DNA of 64,000 nucleotides from Amycolatopsis jejuensis (GTDB lineage: Bacteria; Actinomycetota; Actinomycetes; Mycobacteriales; Pseudonocardiaceae), in NCBI RefSeq assembly GCF_000717335.1, contig NZ_JNYZ01000003.1, positions 264,110 through 328,109 on the forward strand, given 5' to 3'. The notes beneath the pieces are model-generated. The model was not told the origin of the DNA and did no database searches. It worked only from the letters and a program-made list of their open reading frames with translations. This document shows, in pieces, positions 24,410-32,967 of this stretch. Positions within the stretch are counted from its first letter, which is position 1. Every line of letters starts with the position of its first letter. A program made the translations under genes and the position numbers.

Positions 24410-24588
24410 GCGAGAAGTTTTGCAGGTTTTTGCAAGAAGTGCAACCCATTGATCCTGCAGATCTGCCTGTTTGTGCAACCTTGATATTTCCTGTAGGCTG
24501 CAGAACCATGCGAAGACGAGGTCGGAGGCACAACCCGAGACCATCGAGGCGTTCCCCGCCTTGCAGAAACCTGCGCTACGCTCTGCGC
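24410..24588. promoter_or_regulatory. Divergent lysogeny-switch control region
   Basis: Between the two XRE genes lies AT-richer DNA with a perfect palindrome TTGCA-AGAAG-TGCAA at 24430-24444 and further TTTGCAGG, CTGCAG and TTGTGCAA half sites to about 24505. A promoter-like pair TTGTGC (24471-24476) and TAGGCT (24494-24499), 17 bases apart, would drive the rightward gene. These are the likely repressor sites. Confidence 0.65.
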
Positions 24589-25038
24589 GTGGAGGCCATG
24601 CGCAAGAAGCTCGGCGAGCATGTCCGCGACACGCGTGAGCGGCTCGGGTTCAGCAGCCGGGAGGCCTTGGCGGAGGTGGCGGACATTGGCACTCGCAGCG
24701 TCGCCGCTGTCGAGCGCGGCGAAGCAGCCGGCCGAAAGGTGTTGAACGCAGTCGAGGAAGCGTTGAACTGGCCTCACGGCACGATCTCCGCCTTCCTTAA
24801 GGGTGAGGCCGAGTTGCCGCCACTCCCCAAACGCGCACCAGCTCCCGAACTCGCACCTCGGCACGAGTGGTCAGCATCGGAGCGCGCCCGGATGCGGGAC
24901 ATGTCCATGGCCGAGGTCCGCGATACGCACGACATGTTCCGCAGGAAGTCGGAGTACTTGGCCGACGTGTGGATCCGCGAAGTGATGCGAGTTAAGGCCG
25001 AGGCCGAAATCGAGGATCAGCTAACTACGGACAGTTAG
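24589..25038 (+). CDS. XRE-family phage repressor-like regulator (rightward)
   Basis: About 149 residues. I place the start at GTG 24589 (ATG 24598 or a leaderless ATG at 24508 are alternatives). The helix-turn-helix region is KKLGEHVRDTRERLGFSSRE then LAEVADIGTRSVAAVERGE, followed by KVLNAVEEALNWPHGTISAFL, a layout common in actinobacterial phage/ICE regulators. Charged helical C-terminus. Likely the immunity repressor controlling the divergent leftward operon. Confidence 0.78.
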   Translation: MEAMRKKLGEHVRDTRERLGFSSREALAEVADIGTRSVAAVERGEAAGRKVLNAVEEALNWPHGTISAFLKGEAELPPLPKRAPAPELAPRHEWSASERARMRDMSMAEVRDTHDMFRRKSEYLADVWIREVMRVKAEAEIEDQLTTDS

Positions 25039-25198
25039 CTCACGTCGATTTCGAGATCTTCCCTTGACCAGGATCGTTACCTGATCTTAGGCCGTCTTGG
25101 TGATGTATCCACAGAGTGCGAGCCACGTGTTAACGCACCCTACGTGACGAACGACGTGCCTCGTACATGTGTTCGATCCTTGTCCGAAGGAGCCTGCT

Positions 25199-25522
25199 TT
25201 GTCCCTCATGCCGCAAACCGTGTCCCGGTCCCCCCGGACGTTCGCGGTCGCCTGCGCCGCGATCGCCTTGACCGCCATCATGGGAGTGCTCGTGGTCTCA
25301 AACATCGACAACGACTCGACCCCGCCACTCCTCATCGTCGCCACCACCGCGGCCGGGTTGGCATGGATCTGGCTGATGTTGTTGCGCCGAACCGAGAAAG
25401 ACGAGCGTGCCGATGAGGAACTGATCGCGGCCATGCGATGCAGCCACGACCAATGTCGCCGTGAGGAGGCAGCATTTCGAGAGATCACCAGATATTTCAA
25501 CGAAGGAAAACCGTTCTCGTAA
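25199..25522 (+). CDS. Small two-helix membrane protein
   Basis: 107 residues from TTG at 25199 with AAGGAG six bases upstream (ATG at 25208 is less well placed). Two membrane helices, VACAAIALTAIMGVLVVSNI and LLIVATTAAGLAWIWLMLLR, are followed by a charged cytoplasmic tail with a CSHDQC pair. It lies just before the integrase. Position near the repressor suggests a lysogeny-expressed protein, possibly superinfection exclusion; this is only a suggestion. Confidence 0.65.
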   Translation: MSLMPQTVSRSPRTFAVACAAIALTAIMGVLVVSNIDNDSTPPLLIVATTAAGLAWIWLMLLRRTEKDERADEELIAAMRCSHDQCRREEAAFREITRYFNEGKPFS

Positions 25523-25587
25523 AACTGCGGGGGGGCGTCCTTGCGCTTTTCCTTCCCCCAACCCCGCGCCGACCGAAAGGGAAAGCG

Positions 25588-26808
25588 ATGGGCAGACCTC
25601 GAACCGAAATCGGAACTTACGGAAATATCAACATAACGGAGATCCGGACCGGCGTGCACGAAGCACGTACACGGTTCAGATATCGCAATGGTCAGCTGAG
25701 ACCGGTCAAGCGCCGAGGAAAAACCGCCGCCGCCGCTGAGCGGGCGTTGAAAAGGGCGCTGGTTCAGAAGTCCAAAGAGGTAGCCGGAAAGAAGATCAAT
25801 GGTGACACCAGGTTTGGTCACGTCATGGATTTGTGGCTGGCCGACTTCAAGGCGAAAGTCGAACGCGGCGAGCGAGCCCACAAAAGCCTGTACGACTACC
25901 GCGACACGCTCAAGCATCTCCGCAAACACATGAGCGAACTAACGTGCCGCGAAGCCGAGGACGCAGGCATGTGCGACGAGACACTCAAAACGATCCGGAA
26001 GGACACGGCGGGCGGCACGCGCGGGAAGAGCGGCTACTCGGCAGCCACGCGCGCCAAGACTGTGCTCTCGCATGTCTGCGGATACGCGGTCCGGCACGGC
26101 GCCATGATGACCAACCCCGTTCGATCGGTCGAGACCATCGAGAACGGTGACCAGGAGCCCATTCTGGTACTTGAGCCCGACCAGAGAGCGGACTTCATCG
26201 CGAAGCTGCGCGCCGAGTGCGAGGCGCGGGCAGGAAACAAGAAGCTGGGTCCGCGGGCACAGGCGTGGCTGGATCTTCCCGACCTTGCCGAGGTCATGCT
26301 GGCGACGGGTGCGCGGCCGGGCGAAGCGCTTGCCATGATTGGGTCGGACGTCGAGCCGACGAAGCGCACTGCCCTCATAGGGCATCACCTCGTTCGCGTC
26401 GAGGGCCAGGGCATTGAGCGCAAGGTCCTCCGCAAGGGCCGACGTAAAGCGATCAATCCGATGTATCCGTCGTGGGCGGCGCCGACGTTCAACCGGCGGA
26501 AGATCGCAGCCGGCAAGGGAGCGATGTTTCCGACGTGGAACGGTCAGTGGCAAGACCCCAGCAACGTGTCGAAACGCCTGAACGCGGTGTGCGAAGCGAT
26601 CGGGTACGGCTGGGTGTCGGCCCGGATGTACCGCCATACGGTTGGTACGCACATCGTCGACCAGGGCGGCACGAATGAGGACGCGGCCGACCAGCTGGGC
26701 AACACCCCTGCGATGGTGCAGAAGCATTACCGGCGACCGAAGATCACCAACACGAAAACCGCCGAGGCTCTGGAGTCGCTCATGGATGCTCCCGATACGG
26801 GTTCATGA
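25588..26808 (+). CDS. int: Tyrosine recombinase (phage integrase)
   Basis: 406 residues behind GGGAAAG. An Arg/Lys-rich N-terminal arm-binding part, a SAM-like core-binding domain (about 75-170) and the catalytic domain are in order. Catalytic residues: Arg near 243 in ATGARPGEAL, Arg near 349 in ARMYRHTVGTH, Tyr near 381 in VQKHYRR. It would integrate the phage into the 3' end of a tRNA gene; a tRNA 3' fragment lies 126 bases downstream, the expected attachment site. Confidence 0.93.
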   Translation: MGRPRTEIGTYGNINITEIRTGVHEARTRFRYRNGQLRPVKRRGKTAAAAERALKRALVQKSKEVAGKKINGDTRFGHVMDLWLADFKAKVERGERAHKSLYDYRDTLKHLRKHMSELTCREAEDAGMCDETLKTIRKDTAGGTRGKSGYSAATRAKTVLSHVCGYAVRHGAMMTNPVRSVETIENGDQEPILVLEPDQRADFIAKLRAECEARAGNKKLGPRAQAWLDLPDLAEVMLATGARPGEALAMIGSDVEPTKRTALIGHHLVRVEGQGIERKVLRKGRRKAINPMYPSWAAPTFNRRKIAAGKGAMFPTWNGQWQDPSNVSKRLNAVCEAIGYGWVSARMYRHTVGTHIVDQGGTNEDAADQLGNTPAMVQKHYRRPKITNTKTAEALESLMDAPDTGS

Positions 26809-26908
26809 TCGGAACGTTGGTCCATTTACGGTCCGGAAACCCTCGGTTGCAACCGACCACAACGGCGCGACTTCTCCTCTCCCGCCCAGGTGTAGCCCAC
26901 AATCGACC

Positions 26909-28507
26909 CTATCGGACCGGGTTTTCTGAGACAGCGGGTGTCGCAGGTTCGAATCCTGCCGGGGGCACCAATCCAGGCAATGTGCGAACCTTTCGCTCCG
27001 TAGTCGTCGCTGGTGAGGCGGCTGCGGAGCGTTGGGTTGGCACATTGGCCGCGTCGGGGATGATGAACGTGGGCGCAGCCGTTTCGCGGCTGGTGATATC
27101 GACTCGGTGAACAAAGGTCTGCATGACGCGGCGGAGGGCTTCGTCGCTGCCAGCGTCGGCTGCGGCTGAGATGGGTGGCGAGTTTCTTGACTCGGGGCGA
27201 GCAGGTGTCCTCGTCCATCGTGCCGTTCTCGAACGCGTTGAGGTAGCGGTCGATGGCGTCCTCGTTCTTTGTGATGTCGCGTTCGAGGGCGGAGAGTTCG
27301 GCGGCGTAGGTGGCGCGTTGGTCTTCGACCTCGCTGGTGGTGTTGGCCAGGCTCTGCTCGATGAGGTCGCTGCGGGTCAGGGTGTTCAGCAGTGAGGTCA
27401 GGACGGCGTGTTCGAGTTGGTCGGCGGGCAGCCGGTCGGCGGAGCAGTGTTCGGTGCCGTAGCGATGCCGGGTGAAGCAGGTGTAGTAGCGGTACTGGTA
27501 CTTGTTGCCTTTCGCCGCTGTGCCGAGGTAGCGGTTGCCGCAGTGGCTGCAGAACAGGCGCCCGGCGAGGTGGTAGTCGGAGTTGGCGACGGCGCGGTGG
27601 GTGGTGGCGTCGCCGCGGGCGTCGAGGATGTCCTGGGCGTCGTTGAATAGCTTCTCGCCGATGATCGCCGGGTGGTGATCTTCGGCTTATACCAGCGGTC
27701 GCGGAACCAAATTTCGCCGAGGTAGGTGCGGTTGCGCAGGACGTCGAGCACGGCGGCTTGGGACCAGGGGTTGTTCGCTTTGGTGCGGTAGCCGTCGGCG
27801 GTAAGGCGTTTGGCAATGGCGGCTGCACCGAGTTTGTCGCGGACACAGGTAGTGAAGATGCGTTCCACGACTGGCTTCTCGTAGTCGATGATGGTGAGCT
27901 TGCCGCTGCTGCCGACTTCGTAGCCGTGGGAGCGCTAGCCGCCGGGCCATTCGCCGCGGGCGGCTTTGCGTTCCATACCGTTGATGACGCGGTCGATGAT
28001 GGTGGCGCGTTCGAACTCGGCGGCCACGGCCAGCATCTGCACCATCATCCGTCCGGCGGGGGTGGCGGTGTCGAAGGGTTCGGTCGCGGACCGGAACGCC
28101 GCGCCCGCGTCTTCGAGGTCGGCGAGGATCTCCGACAGGCCCCGGATCGATCGGGACAGCCGGTCCACGCGGTAGACCAGCAATACGTCGAACTTCCCGG
28201 CCCTGGCGGCAGCCAGGGCGCGTTTCAGGGCGGGTCGGTCGGTGGTCGCCCCGGATTTCTCATCGATGTAGGGCTTGCCGACGAGCTCCCAGTTGTCCTG
28301 CGAGGTGACGTAGTTGCGCAGCTTGAGGTTTTGGGCTTCCAGCGAGAAGGGCTGGTGCAACTCGTCGGTGGAGATCCGGAGGTAGATCGCCACCCGCAGC
28401 GGCGGGCTGTTCTCCTCGGCGCCGATGGTCGCCTGTGGCTGGGTGGCCTGGTTGGTCCGAACCCGGGGGCGACGCTGGCGGCGCTTGGGTGCGGTGGGTG
28501 CCGACAT
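26909..28507 (-). pseudogene. Broken large serine recombinase
   Basis: The N-terminus is intact for about 190 residues: RVAIYLRISTDEL with the catalytic Ser, LLVYRVDRLSRSIRGLSEIL, and EFERATIIDRVINGMERKA. An in-frame TAG at 27935-27937 then interrupts GEWPGG and RSHGYEVG. Beyond it the recombinase domain (YRTKANNPWSQAAVLDVLRN) shifts frame near 27675 into IIGEKLFNDAQDILDARGD and the zinc ribbon (FCSHCGNRYLG), and shifts again near 27160 into VMQTFVHRVDITS. The last codons read antisense through the tRNA fragment (GFEPATP). Not a functional protein as written. Confidence 0.85.
26934..26970 (+). other. tRNA 3'-end fragment, prophage attachment site (attR-like)
   Basis: GCGGGTGTCGCAGG, then TTCGAAT as T-loop closed by CCTGC, then CGGGGGC, discriminator A and CCA. 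The T arm and acceptor 3' strand are complete, but no GCCCCCG 5' partner or anticodon arm lies upstream, so this is not a functional tRNA. It is what remains at the far end after integration into a tRNA gene. The identity (Arg-CCU type by memory) is tentative. Confidence 0.75.
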
Positions 28508-28953
28508 CACCGCACCGCCCGGCGACGCACCTGCTCGCGGTGCTCCTGCTCGTATCGGGCGAAGGCGGCCATCAGCCGCAGGACCATCCGCCCGGTGATG
28601 CTTGTGGTGTCGAGGTGCGATTCGGTGGCCGAGCGGAACGCCACGCCCGCCTCGTCCAGCTCGGTGATGATCTCGCTCAGCTCGTTCAGGTTGCGCGAGA
28701 CCTGGCTGGCGCTGTGGACCAGAAGGAGGTCGAACTCTCCGGAGCGGGGGTCGGTGAGCGCGCGCCGCAGCTCGGGGCGAGTGGCCAGCGGGCCGGGTTC
28801 GCGGTAGGTGCGGTTGATCTGCCGCCAGGTGGGGTGTGCGCCCAGGCAGGCGGGGATCGCGGTTTTGATGCCGCCGCCGACGAGGTAGACCGCGACGCGG
28901 GTCCGCGAAGTCGGCGGTGCCGGGTCGGGTTGCGGTGTGTGGTTGTTGCTCAT
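28507..28953 (-). CDS. Resolvase-like protein lacking the catalytic serine
   Basis: 148 residues. The fold of a serine-recombinase catalytic domain is recognisable: RTRVAVYLVGGGIKTAIPACL, LTDPRSGEFDLLLVHSASQVSR, NLNELSEIITELDEAGVAF, RMVLRLMAAFARYEQEH. At the place of the usual YxRVS motif there is VYLVGGG, so the nucleophilic Ser is missing; the Arg in SQVSRN remains. The gene ends at an ATGA overlap with the full-length recombinase downstream, so the two were translated together. A regulatory or structural partner is likely. Confidence 0.75.
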   Translation of the reverse strand: MSNNHTPQPDPAPPTSRTRVAVYLVGGGIKTAIPACLGAHPTWRQINRTYREPGPLATRPELRRALTDPRSGEFDLLLVHSASQVSRNLNELSEIITELDEAGVAFRSATESHLDTTSITGRMVLRLMAAFARYEQEHREQVRRRAVR

Positions 28954-28970
28954 GGGACCGTCCTTGGTTA

Positions 28971-29010
28971 CGTCGTTGGCCCCAGGCCAATCGGCCTGGG
29001 GCCAACGACG
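28971..29010. other. Perfect 18-base inverted repeat (hairpin)
   Basis: Arms CGTCGTTGGCCCCAGGCC (28971-28988) and its exact complement (28993-29010), with a 4-base loop AATC. It sits between a 54-codon gene and the resolvase-like gene, 17 bases upstream of the latter's start. It could be a terminator of the upstream gene, a 5' leader structure, or a recombinase binding site. Confidence 0.7.
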
Positions 29011-29045
29011 AACGCTCGACTCCTCGGTAAGGGCAAGCTGCTTGA

Positions 29046-29210
29046 TCAGCTGCTTCGGCGGCGGTGACCGCGCTCGGCGAGGCGCTGCTGATGCCGCTGC
29101 TGGAACGACTCGTCGGCGAGCACCTCGGCGAGCCGCTGCGCGAGGACTGCGACCGCGGCGGGCCGGTCGGCCTCGGGCATCGGCAGCACGGTGGGCGGCT
29201 CGACGGTCAC
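29046..29210 (-). CDS. Small protein upstream of recombinase pair
   Basis: 54 residues from GTG: MTVEPPTVLPMPEADRPAAV then LAQRLAEVLADESFQQRHQQ and RLAERGHRRRSS. A helical acidic-to-basic small protein. It lies ahead of the resolvase-like gene with the perfect hairpin in between. I do not recognise it; mobile elements carrying serine recombinases often have such small partners. Confidence 0.5.
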   Translation of the reverse strand: MTVEPPTVLPMPEADRPAAVAVLAQRLAEVLADESFQQRHQQRLAERGHRRRSS

Positions 29211-29243
29211 CCTCCGGTCGGCGGTAACCGCGTCGTCCGCGGC

Positions 29244-29900
29244 TCACTCAGACGGCCCGTCGGCAGACGCCACGCCTGGCCGCTGCGGTCCGACTTCTGC
29301 TGGCCGCGTCCGATGGCCCGGGTGGAGCCGGTAGTAGCTGCCCCAGAACTGCGCGGGGCCGACCAGCGCGGGGTGGGCTTGATCGAGCGACCAGGTCCAC
29401 TGCCGCGGGGGTTGCGGGACTCCGTGGTGGGTGCGGCCGTGGACGACATAGCCCAGATAGGCCGGATTGGTAAGCAGCCCGCGCGCGACCTTGACCGTCC
29501 ACCGTCCCGGCGGCGGGTAGAGGTCGGGCTCGGCCGCCAGGCGTGCGGCGATCGCGGACGGCCCGTGGCCGTCGTGGTACCACCGGAAGATCACCGGAAC
29601 AACGCGGGCGCAGTCCTCGTCAGGCACGAGACGCCGAAGCGTGCGGCTGCGTCCATCCTGGTCAGTGACGCGATGGAGGTGCACCTGGTAGCCATACGGT
29701 GGCAACCCCGCCACCATCCGTTGATCGCGTCGAGGTAGCGGCGGTACCACGCGCGGAAGGCGAGTTCGCGTTGGTAGCCGCGGATCGCCGCGGTCTCCAG
29801 GCGGTGCCGTTCTTGCATGAAAACCGGCCACGCGACCTCGCACACGAGGCGGTACAGCCAGGTGCGCACCGGGCGGGGCTTGTCGGTGACGGGCTCGCTC
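29244..29900 (-). pseudogene. Serine-recombinase remnant, frameshifted
   Basis: Two frames must be joined to make sense. The first encodes RTWLYRLVCEVAWPVFMQER, HRLETAAIRGYQRELAFRAW and DAINGWWRG. The second continues with LPPYGYQVHLHRVTDQDGRS, RRLVPDEDCARVVPVIFRWY, LTNPAYLGYVVHGR and HPALVGPAQFWG, which is the Recombinase domain of large serine recombinases. The break is near 29700. The N-terminal catalytic domain is absent. A decayed copy, unrelated in frame to the neighbouring recombinase. Confidence 0.7.
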
Positions 29901-29929
29901 CACGATGCCCATCCGTCGTCGCAGCCACC

Positions 29930-30190
29930 ACCGCGCGCACGAGCCGCCGTTCGTCGTCGACCGGCAGCGGCGCCTGGCCAGCCGCGGCGCGGCGCTGCAC
30001 CCAGGCAGTAACTTCCTCGGCAACGTAGGCCCGCATCCGGGCCTGCTGCTCTTCGACCGACAGCGGCGAGTCCAGATGTGTTCCCCGGCGGCGACCCGTT
30101 CCAGCCGAGCGGCGACCGACTCCCGGATCGCCCGCACGGCCTGCGGGTCCAGGAACCCGCCCGCACCGCCGTCCCGCGCTGCTGCACATG
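29930..30190 (-). pseudogene. CpaF/TadA-type ATPase N-terminal remnant
   Basis: Sequence VRAIRESVAARLERVAAGEH in one frame and LSVEEQQARMRAYVAEEVTAW then PLPVDDERRLVRAVVAA in the next match the N-terminal region of conjugation/pilus CpaF-type ATPases; the Walker domains are missing. A frameshift near 30080 separates the two parts. A leftover of an integrative-conjugative element. Confidence 0.5.
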
Positions 30191-30294
30191 CACCACAACC
30201 GCGCCCTCGGCGTCAACCGGGACCGGGAAGCCATCTGCTTACGGCTGGCACGCCAAGCCGCCGCAACCTGGCGCAGTACGTCCCGGAGGCAGCC

Positions 30295-31374
30295 GTGACC
30301 ACGCAATCGCTGGCCGACGGCCCCGCCGGACAGGCGCTGCTAGCCCGGGAACGAGGCCAAGACGCCCACCGGTGGCTGGCCGCCCTGGTGGCCGAACCAG
30401 TGATGGCCCACCCCGAGGAGGCGAGCTTGTTCGAGGGAGCACCTGCGGTCGCGTTCGCCCTCGTCCCCACCGCTCAACATCGGGCGCTGACCGTGCTCGG
30501 TGACCACGTCGAGAAGATCACCTCGTCTAAGTTGGACGCCGCCTACCAGCGCATGGGCCGCGGCGAGCTGGCCGACAAGCGCGAGTTCGACCTCATCGGC
30601 GGCCTGACCGGGCTGGGCGCCTACCTGCTGCGCTGCGGCACCGCCGACGAGCTGCTGCGCGAGGTGCTGCGCTACCTGGTGGGCCTCACCCGGACGCACC
30701 CGGACGGGCGGCCCGGCTGGTGGGCCTGCCGGTCCTGGCCCGGCCTGGCAGATGGGGCACGGCAACCTGGGCATGGCCCACGGCATCGCCGGGCCGCTGA
30801 CGCTGCTCTCGCTCGCTCTGCGCCGCGGCATCGTCGTGTCCGGGCAGACCGCGGCCATCGACCGGATCTGCCGGTGGCTAGACCGCTGGCGCTGCGGTGT
30901 GCCACCGCGGGCGTGGTGGCCCGAGGCCATCAGCCAGGCCGACCACGCCCGCGGCGCCGTGCACCTACCCGGCCCGTCGCGGCCGAGCTGGTGCTACGGC
31001 ACTCCCGGCATCGCCCGCGCGCAACAAGTCGCCGGCCTCGTACTCGGCGACCGCGCCCGGCGACGGTGCGCCGAGAACATCCTGGCCTGGTGCCTGCGCG
31101 ACGAGCAGCAGCTCGCCCGGCTCGGTGACGTGTCGCTGTGCCACGGATGGGCCGGGGTTGTGCACACTGCGTGGCGAGCCAGCCGCCACAACGACCAGCT
31201 CGCCGCCACGCTCCCGCGCCTGCTCACCGGCCTCACCTCCCTCCTGGCACGCCAGCCTCCGAACGGGCGCGGGCTACTCACCGGCGCCGCGGGGTCATGC
31301 TGGCCCAGCGCTCCGCCCGCACGAACACACCACCGGTCACGCAGTGGGACACCTGCCTGCTGCTCAACGAATGA
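30295..31374 (+). pseudogene. LanC-like lanthionine cyclase, frameshifted
   Basis: GTG at 30295 behind GGAGG opens a frame with SLFEGAPAVAFALVPTAQHR and GRGELADKREFDLIGGLTGL. Near 30740 the frame shifts to GHGNLGMAHGIAGPLTLLSL, WCYGTPGIARAQQVAGLVLG and DVSLCHGWAGVVHTAWRAS, which carry the LanC zinc ligands (Cys of WCYG, Cys-His of LCHG). Near 31290 it shifts again to the usual ending VTQWDTCLLLNE. Intact, it would be about 355 residues and form lanthionine rings; as written it is broken. The next gene is also damaged. Confidence 0.8.
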
Positions 31375-31383
31375 AAGGAAGCG

Positions 31384-32562
31384 ATGGACAACACCACCGA
31401 CACCACTGCCAGCTCACCCGAGGCCCTGCGCGAGACCATGCTCGCCAAGGCCCAGGGGAAGGGCTACGCGAAGCGCCCCGAGGTGGCGCGGGTGCTACGT
31501 GAGGTGGCTCGGCACGAATTCGTGCCCGACGCCGACCTGGACGCCGCGCACAACCCCTGGCAGGCGGTGATCACCCACCGCTTCGCCGACGGCACCTCGC
31601 TCTCCCGCGCCTCCCGTTCGTCGTCGCGATGATGCTCGACCGGCTCGCTGTCGAACCTGGCAACAAGATCCTCGAGATCGGTGCCGGGACGGGATACGAC
31701 GCCAGCTTGCTGGCCGAGCTGACCGGCAACGAGACGAACGTCGTCACCATCGACATCGATCCCGACGTGACCGAGCAGGCCACGCGCAACCTGGCCGCCG
31801 CCGGTTACCGCGGCGTGCACGTGGTAACCGGCGACGGCGCGCTCGGTGTCCCCGTGGGATATTCCCTGGGCGTGGTGGCGGCAGCTCGCCCCCGGCGCCA
31901 GGGTGGTGCTGCCGCTGCGGTGGCGCGGCCAGGCCCGCTCGGTCGCGTTTACCTACCGCGATGGGCGGCTGATCTCCGACTCGATCGAACTGTGCGGCTT
32001 CGTCTACCTTGTCGGCGAGGACGAAGGCGAACAGTCTGCGCCGATCACCCATGACGAGACCATCCTGCTGCACTGGGACCGCGACCAGCCTTTCGATCTC
32101 GACGCCCTGCACGGAGTGCTCGATCGTCCGTGCCAGCGAATGGTCCGGGGTAACCATCGCGGGCGACGAGCCCTACGCCGGGGTGTAGCTGCGGCTGACC
32201 GTCACCGACCCACGGGTGTGCCGCCTCAACGTCCCCGCCGACATCAAGCCCGCGGTCTGCGACCCGATCTCGCCCGGTCGCGCACCCCGCTGGTAGAAGG
32301 CAGCTCGCTGGCCTACCTCACTTCCCGCCGCCGCGAGGACGGCGGCACCACCAGGTGGGAGCTGGGGGCCACCGGGCACGGCCCCGCCGCGACCGAACTC
32401 GCCCGCCACCGCTGTGACGAGATCCGCGCCTGGTCGGTGCACCGCGACGAACGCAAGGCCACCCTCGTCGCCTACCCCGCCGACACCCCCGACAGCGAGC
32501 TGCCCGGACTGGTGATCGACAAGACCCACAGCAGGTTCGTCCTCACCTACGAAACCGAGTAA
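31384..32562 (+). pseudogene. FxLD-type lanthipeptide methyltransferase (PCMT family), broken
   Basis: Starts MDNTTDTTASSPEALRETML with VARVLREVARHEFVPDADLD, typical of protein-isoaspartate-methyltransferase-like enzymes of FxLD lanthipeptide clusters. The SAM site KILEIGAGTGYDASLLAEL is in another frame (from about 31629), WDIPWAWWRQLAPGARVVLP in a third, and the C-terminal RWELGATGHGPAATELARH follows with further shift near 32150-32280. So the reading frame is broken several times. Together with the LanC remnant it marks a dead RiPP locus. Confidence 0.75.
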
Positions 32563-32581
32563 CCATCTCGGCGGGGAGCAG

Positions 32582-32695
32582 ATGATGACCAGGAAGCCCG
32601 AACCGCTGGCCGAACAGGCAGTCGATGCCTTCGAGACCGAGTTGATCCAGGCGTTCCGTCGTACCGTCCGCACCCGGGATCTGGGGCGGTCGTAG
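32582..32695 (+). CDS. Short peptide after methyltransferase remnant
   Basis: 37 residues: MMTRKPEPLAEQAVDAFETE then LIQAFRRTVRTRDLGRS. It has GGGGAG upstream and could be a real small gene or the 5' end of a broken one, because one frame over the sequence continues as AVVELADFLIVSG. It is not Cys-rich and does not look like a lanthipeptide precursor. Confidence 0.3.
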   Translation: MMTRKPEPLAEQAVDAFETELIQAFRRTVRTRDLGRS

Positions 32696-32717
32696 AGCTG
32701 GCCGACTTCCTGATCGT

Positions 32718-32967
32718 CAGCGGGACATCCTCGTCCGCCACAGCGGCGGCACCGTGCTGATCATCAGCCACGGCGAAACCGTCACCGTCGCCGCGCACCT
32801 CTTCCTCGACCTCTCCGCCAGCATCCGGGCCAGCGCTGCGTTCGTCGTGCACTACGCCAGCATCACTCGCTGGGAACAACAACGTTTCGCCTGGACCCAA
32901 CCCGACGCCAGGCTGGCGCTGACCCCTGCTCATCCAACGACGACACCACCCACCTCACCCGGTAGCG
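32718..32967 (+). pseudogene. Histidine-phosphatase-like fragment
   Basis: The frame DILVRHSGGTVLIISHGETV then VVHYASITRWEQQRFAWTQP and ARLALTPAHP resembles the C-terminal half of histidine phosphatase-family proteins; SNDDTTHLTR, the natural ending, is one base out of frame. The RHG catalytic N-terminus is missing. A remnant linked to the dead lanthipeptide locus. Confidence 0.5.

Larger units (their letters stand above)
1..26970. mobile_element. Integrated tailed-phage prophage (right part; left end outside window)
   Basis: The block runs from head-completion genes at the left edge to a tyrosine integrase and a tRNA 3' fragment at the right. The order is typical of an actinophage: integrase, divergent repressors, leftward early/replication genes, terminase, portal, MuF protein, scaffold, capsid, connector. 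Almost all genes are on the minus strand and overlap by ATGA or GTGA. Tail, lysis and the left attachment site must lie beyond position 1. The structural genes have no visible frameshifts; one early gene (12601-13534) does. I infer a largely intact prophage but cannot judge inducibility. Confidence 0.93.

Noticed and set aside
25087..25929. Leftward 280-codon frame opposite the membrane protein and integrase start
   Set aside because: The opposite strand carries an integrase with full catalytic residues and ribosome-binding site; the leftward frame has no motif.
26881..26970. Complete tRNA gene
   Set aside because: Only T arm and acceptor 3' strand can be folded; there is no complementary 5' acceptor strand, D arm or anticodon arm upstream.
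32582..32695. FxLD lanthipeptide precursor
   Set aside because: The short peptide here lacks the FxLD leader motif and any Cys, Ser or Thr-rich core.
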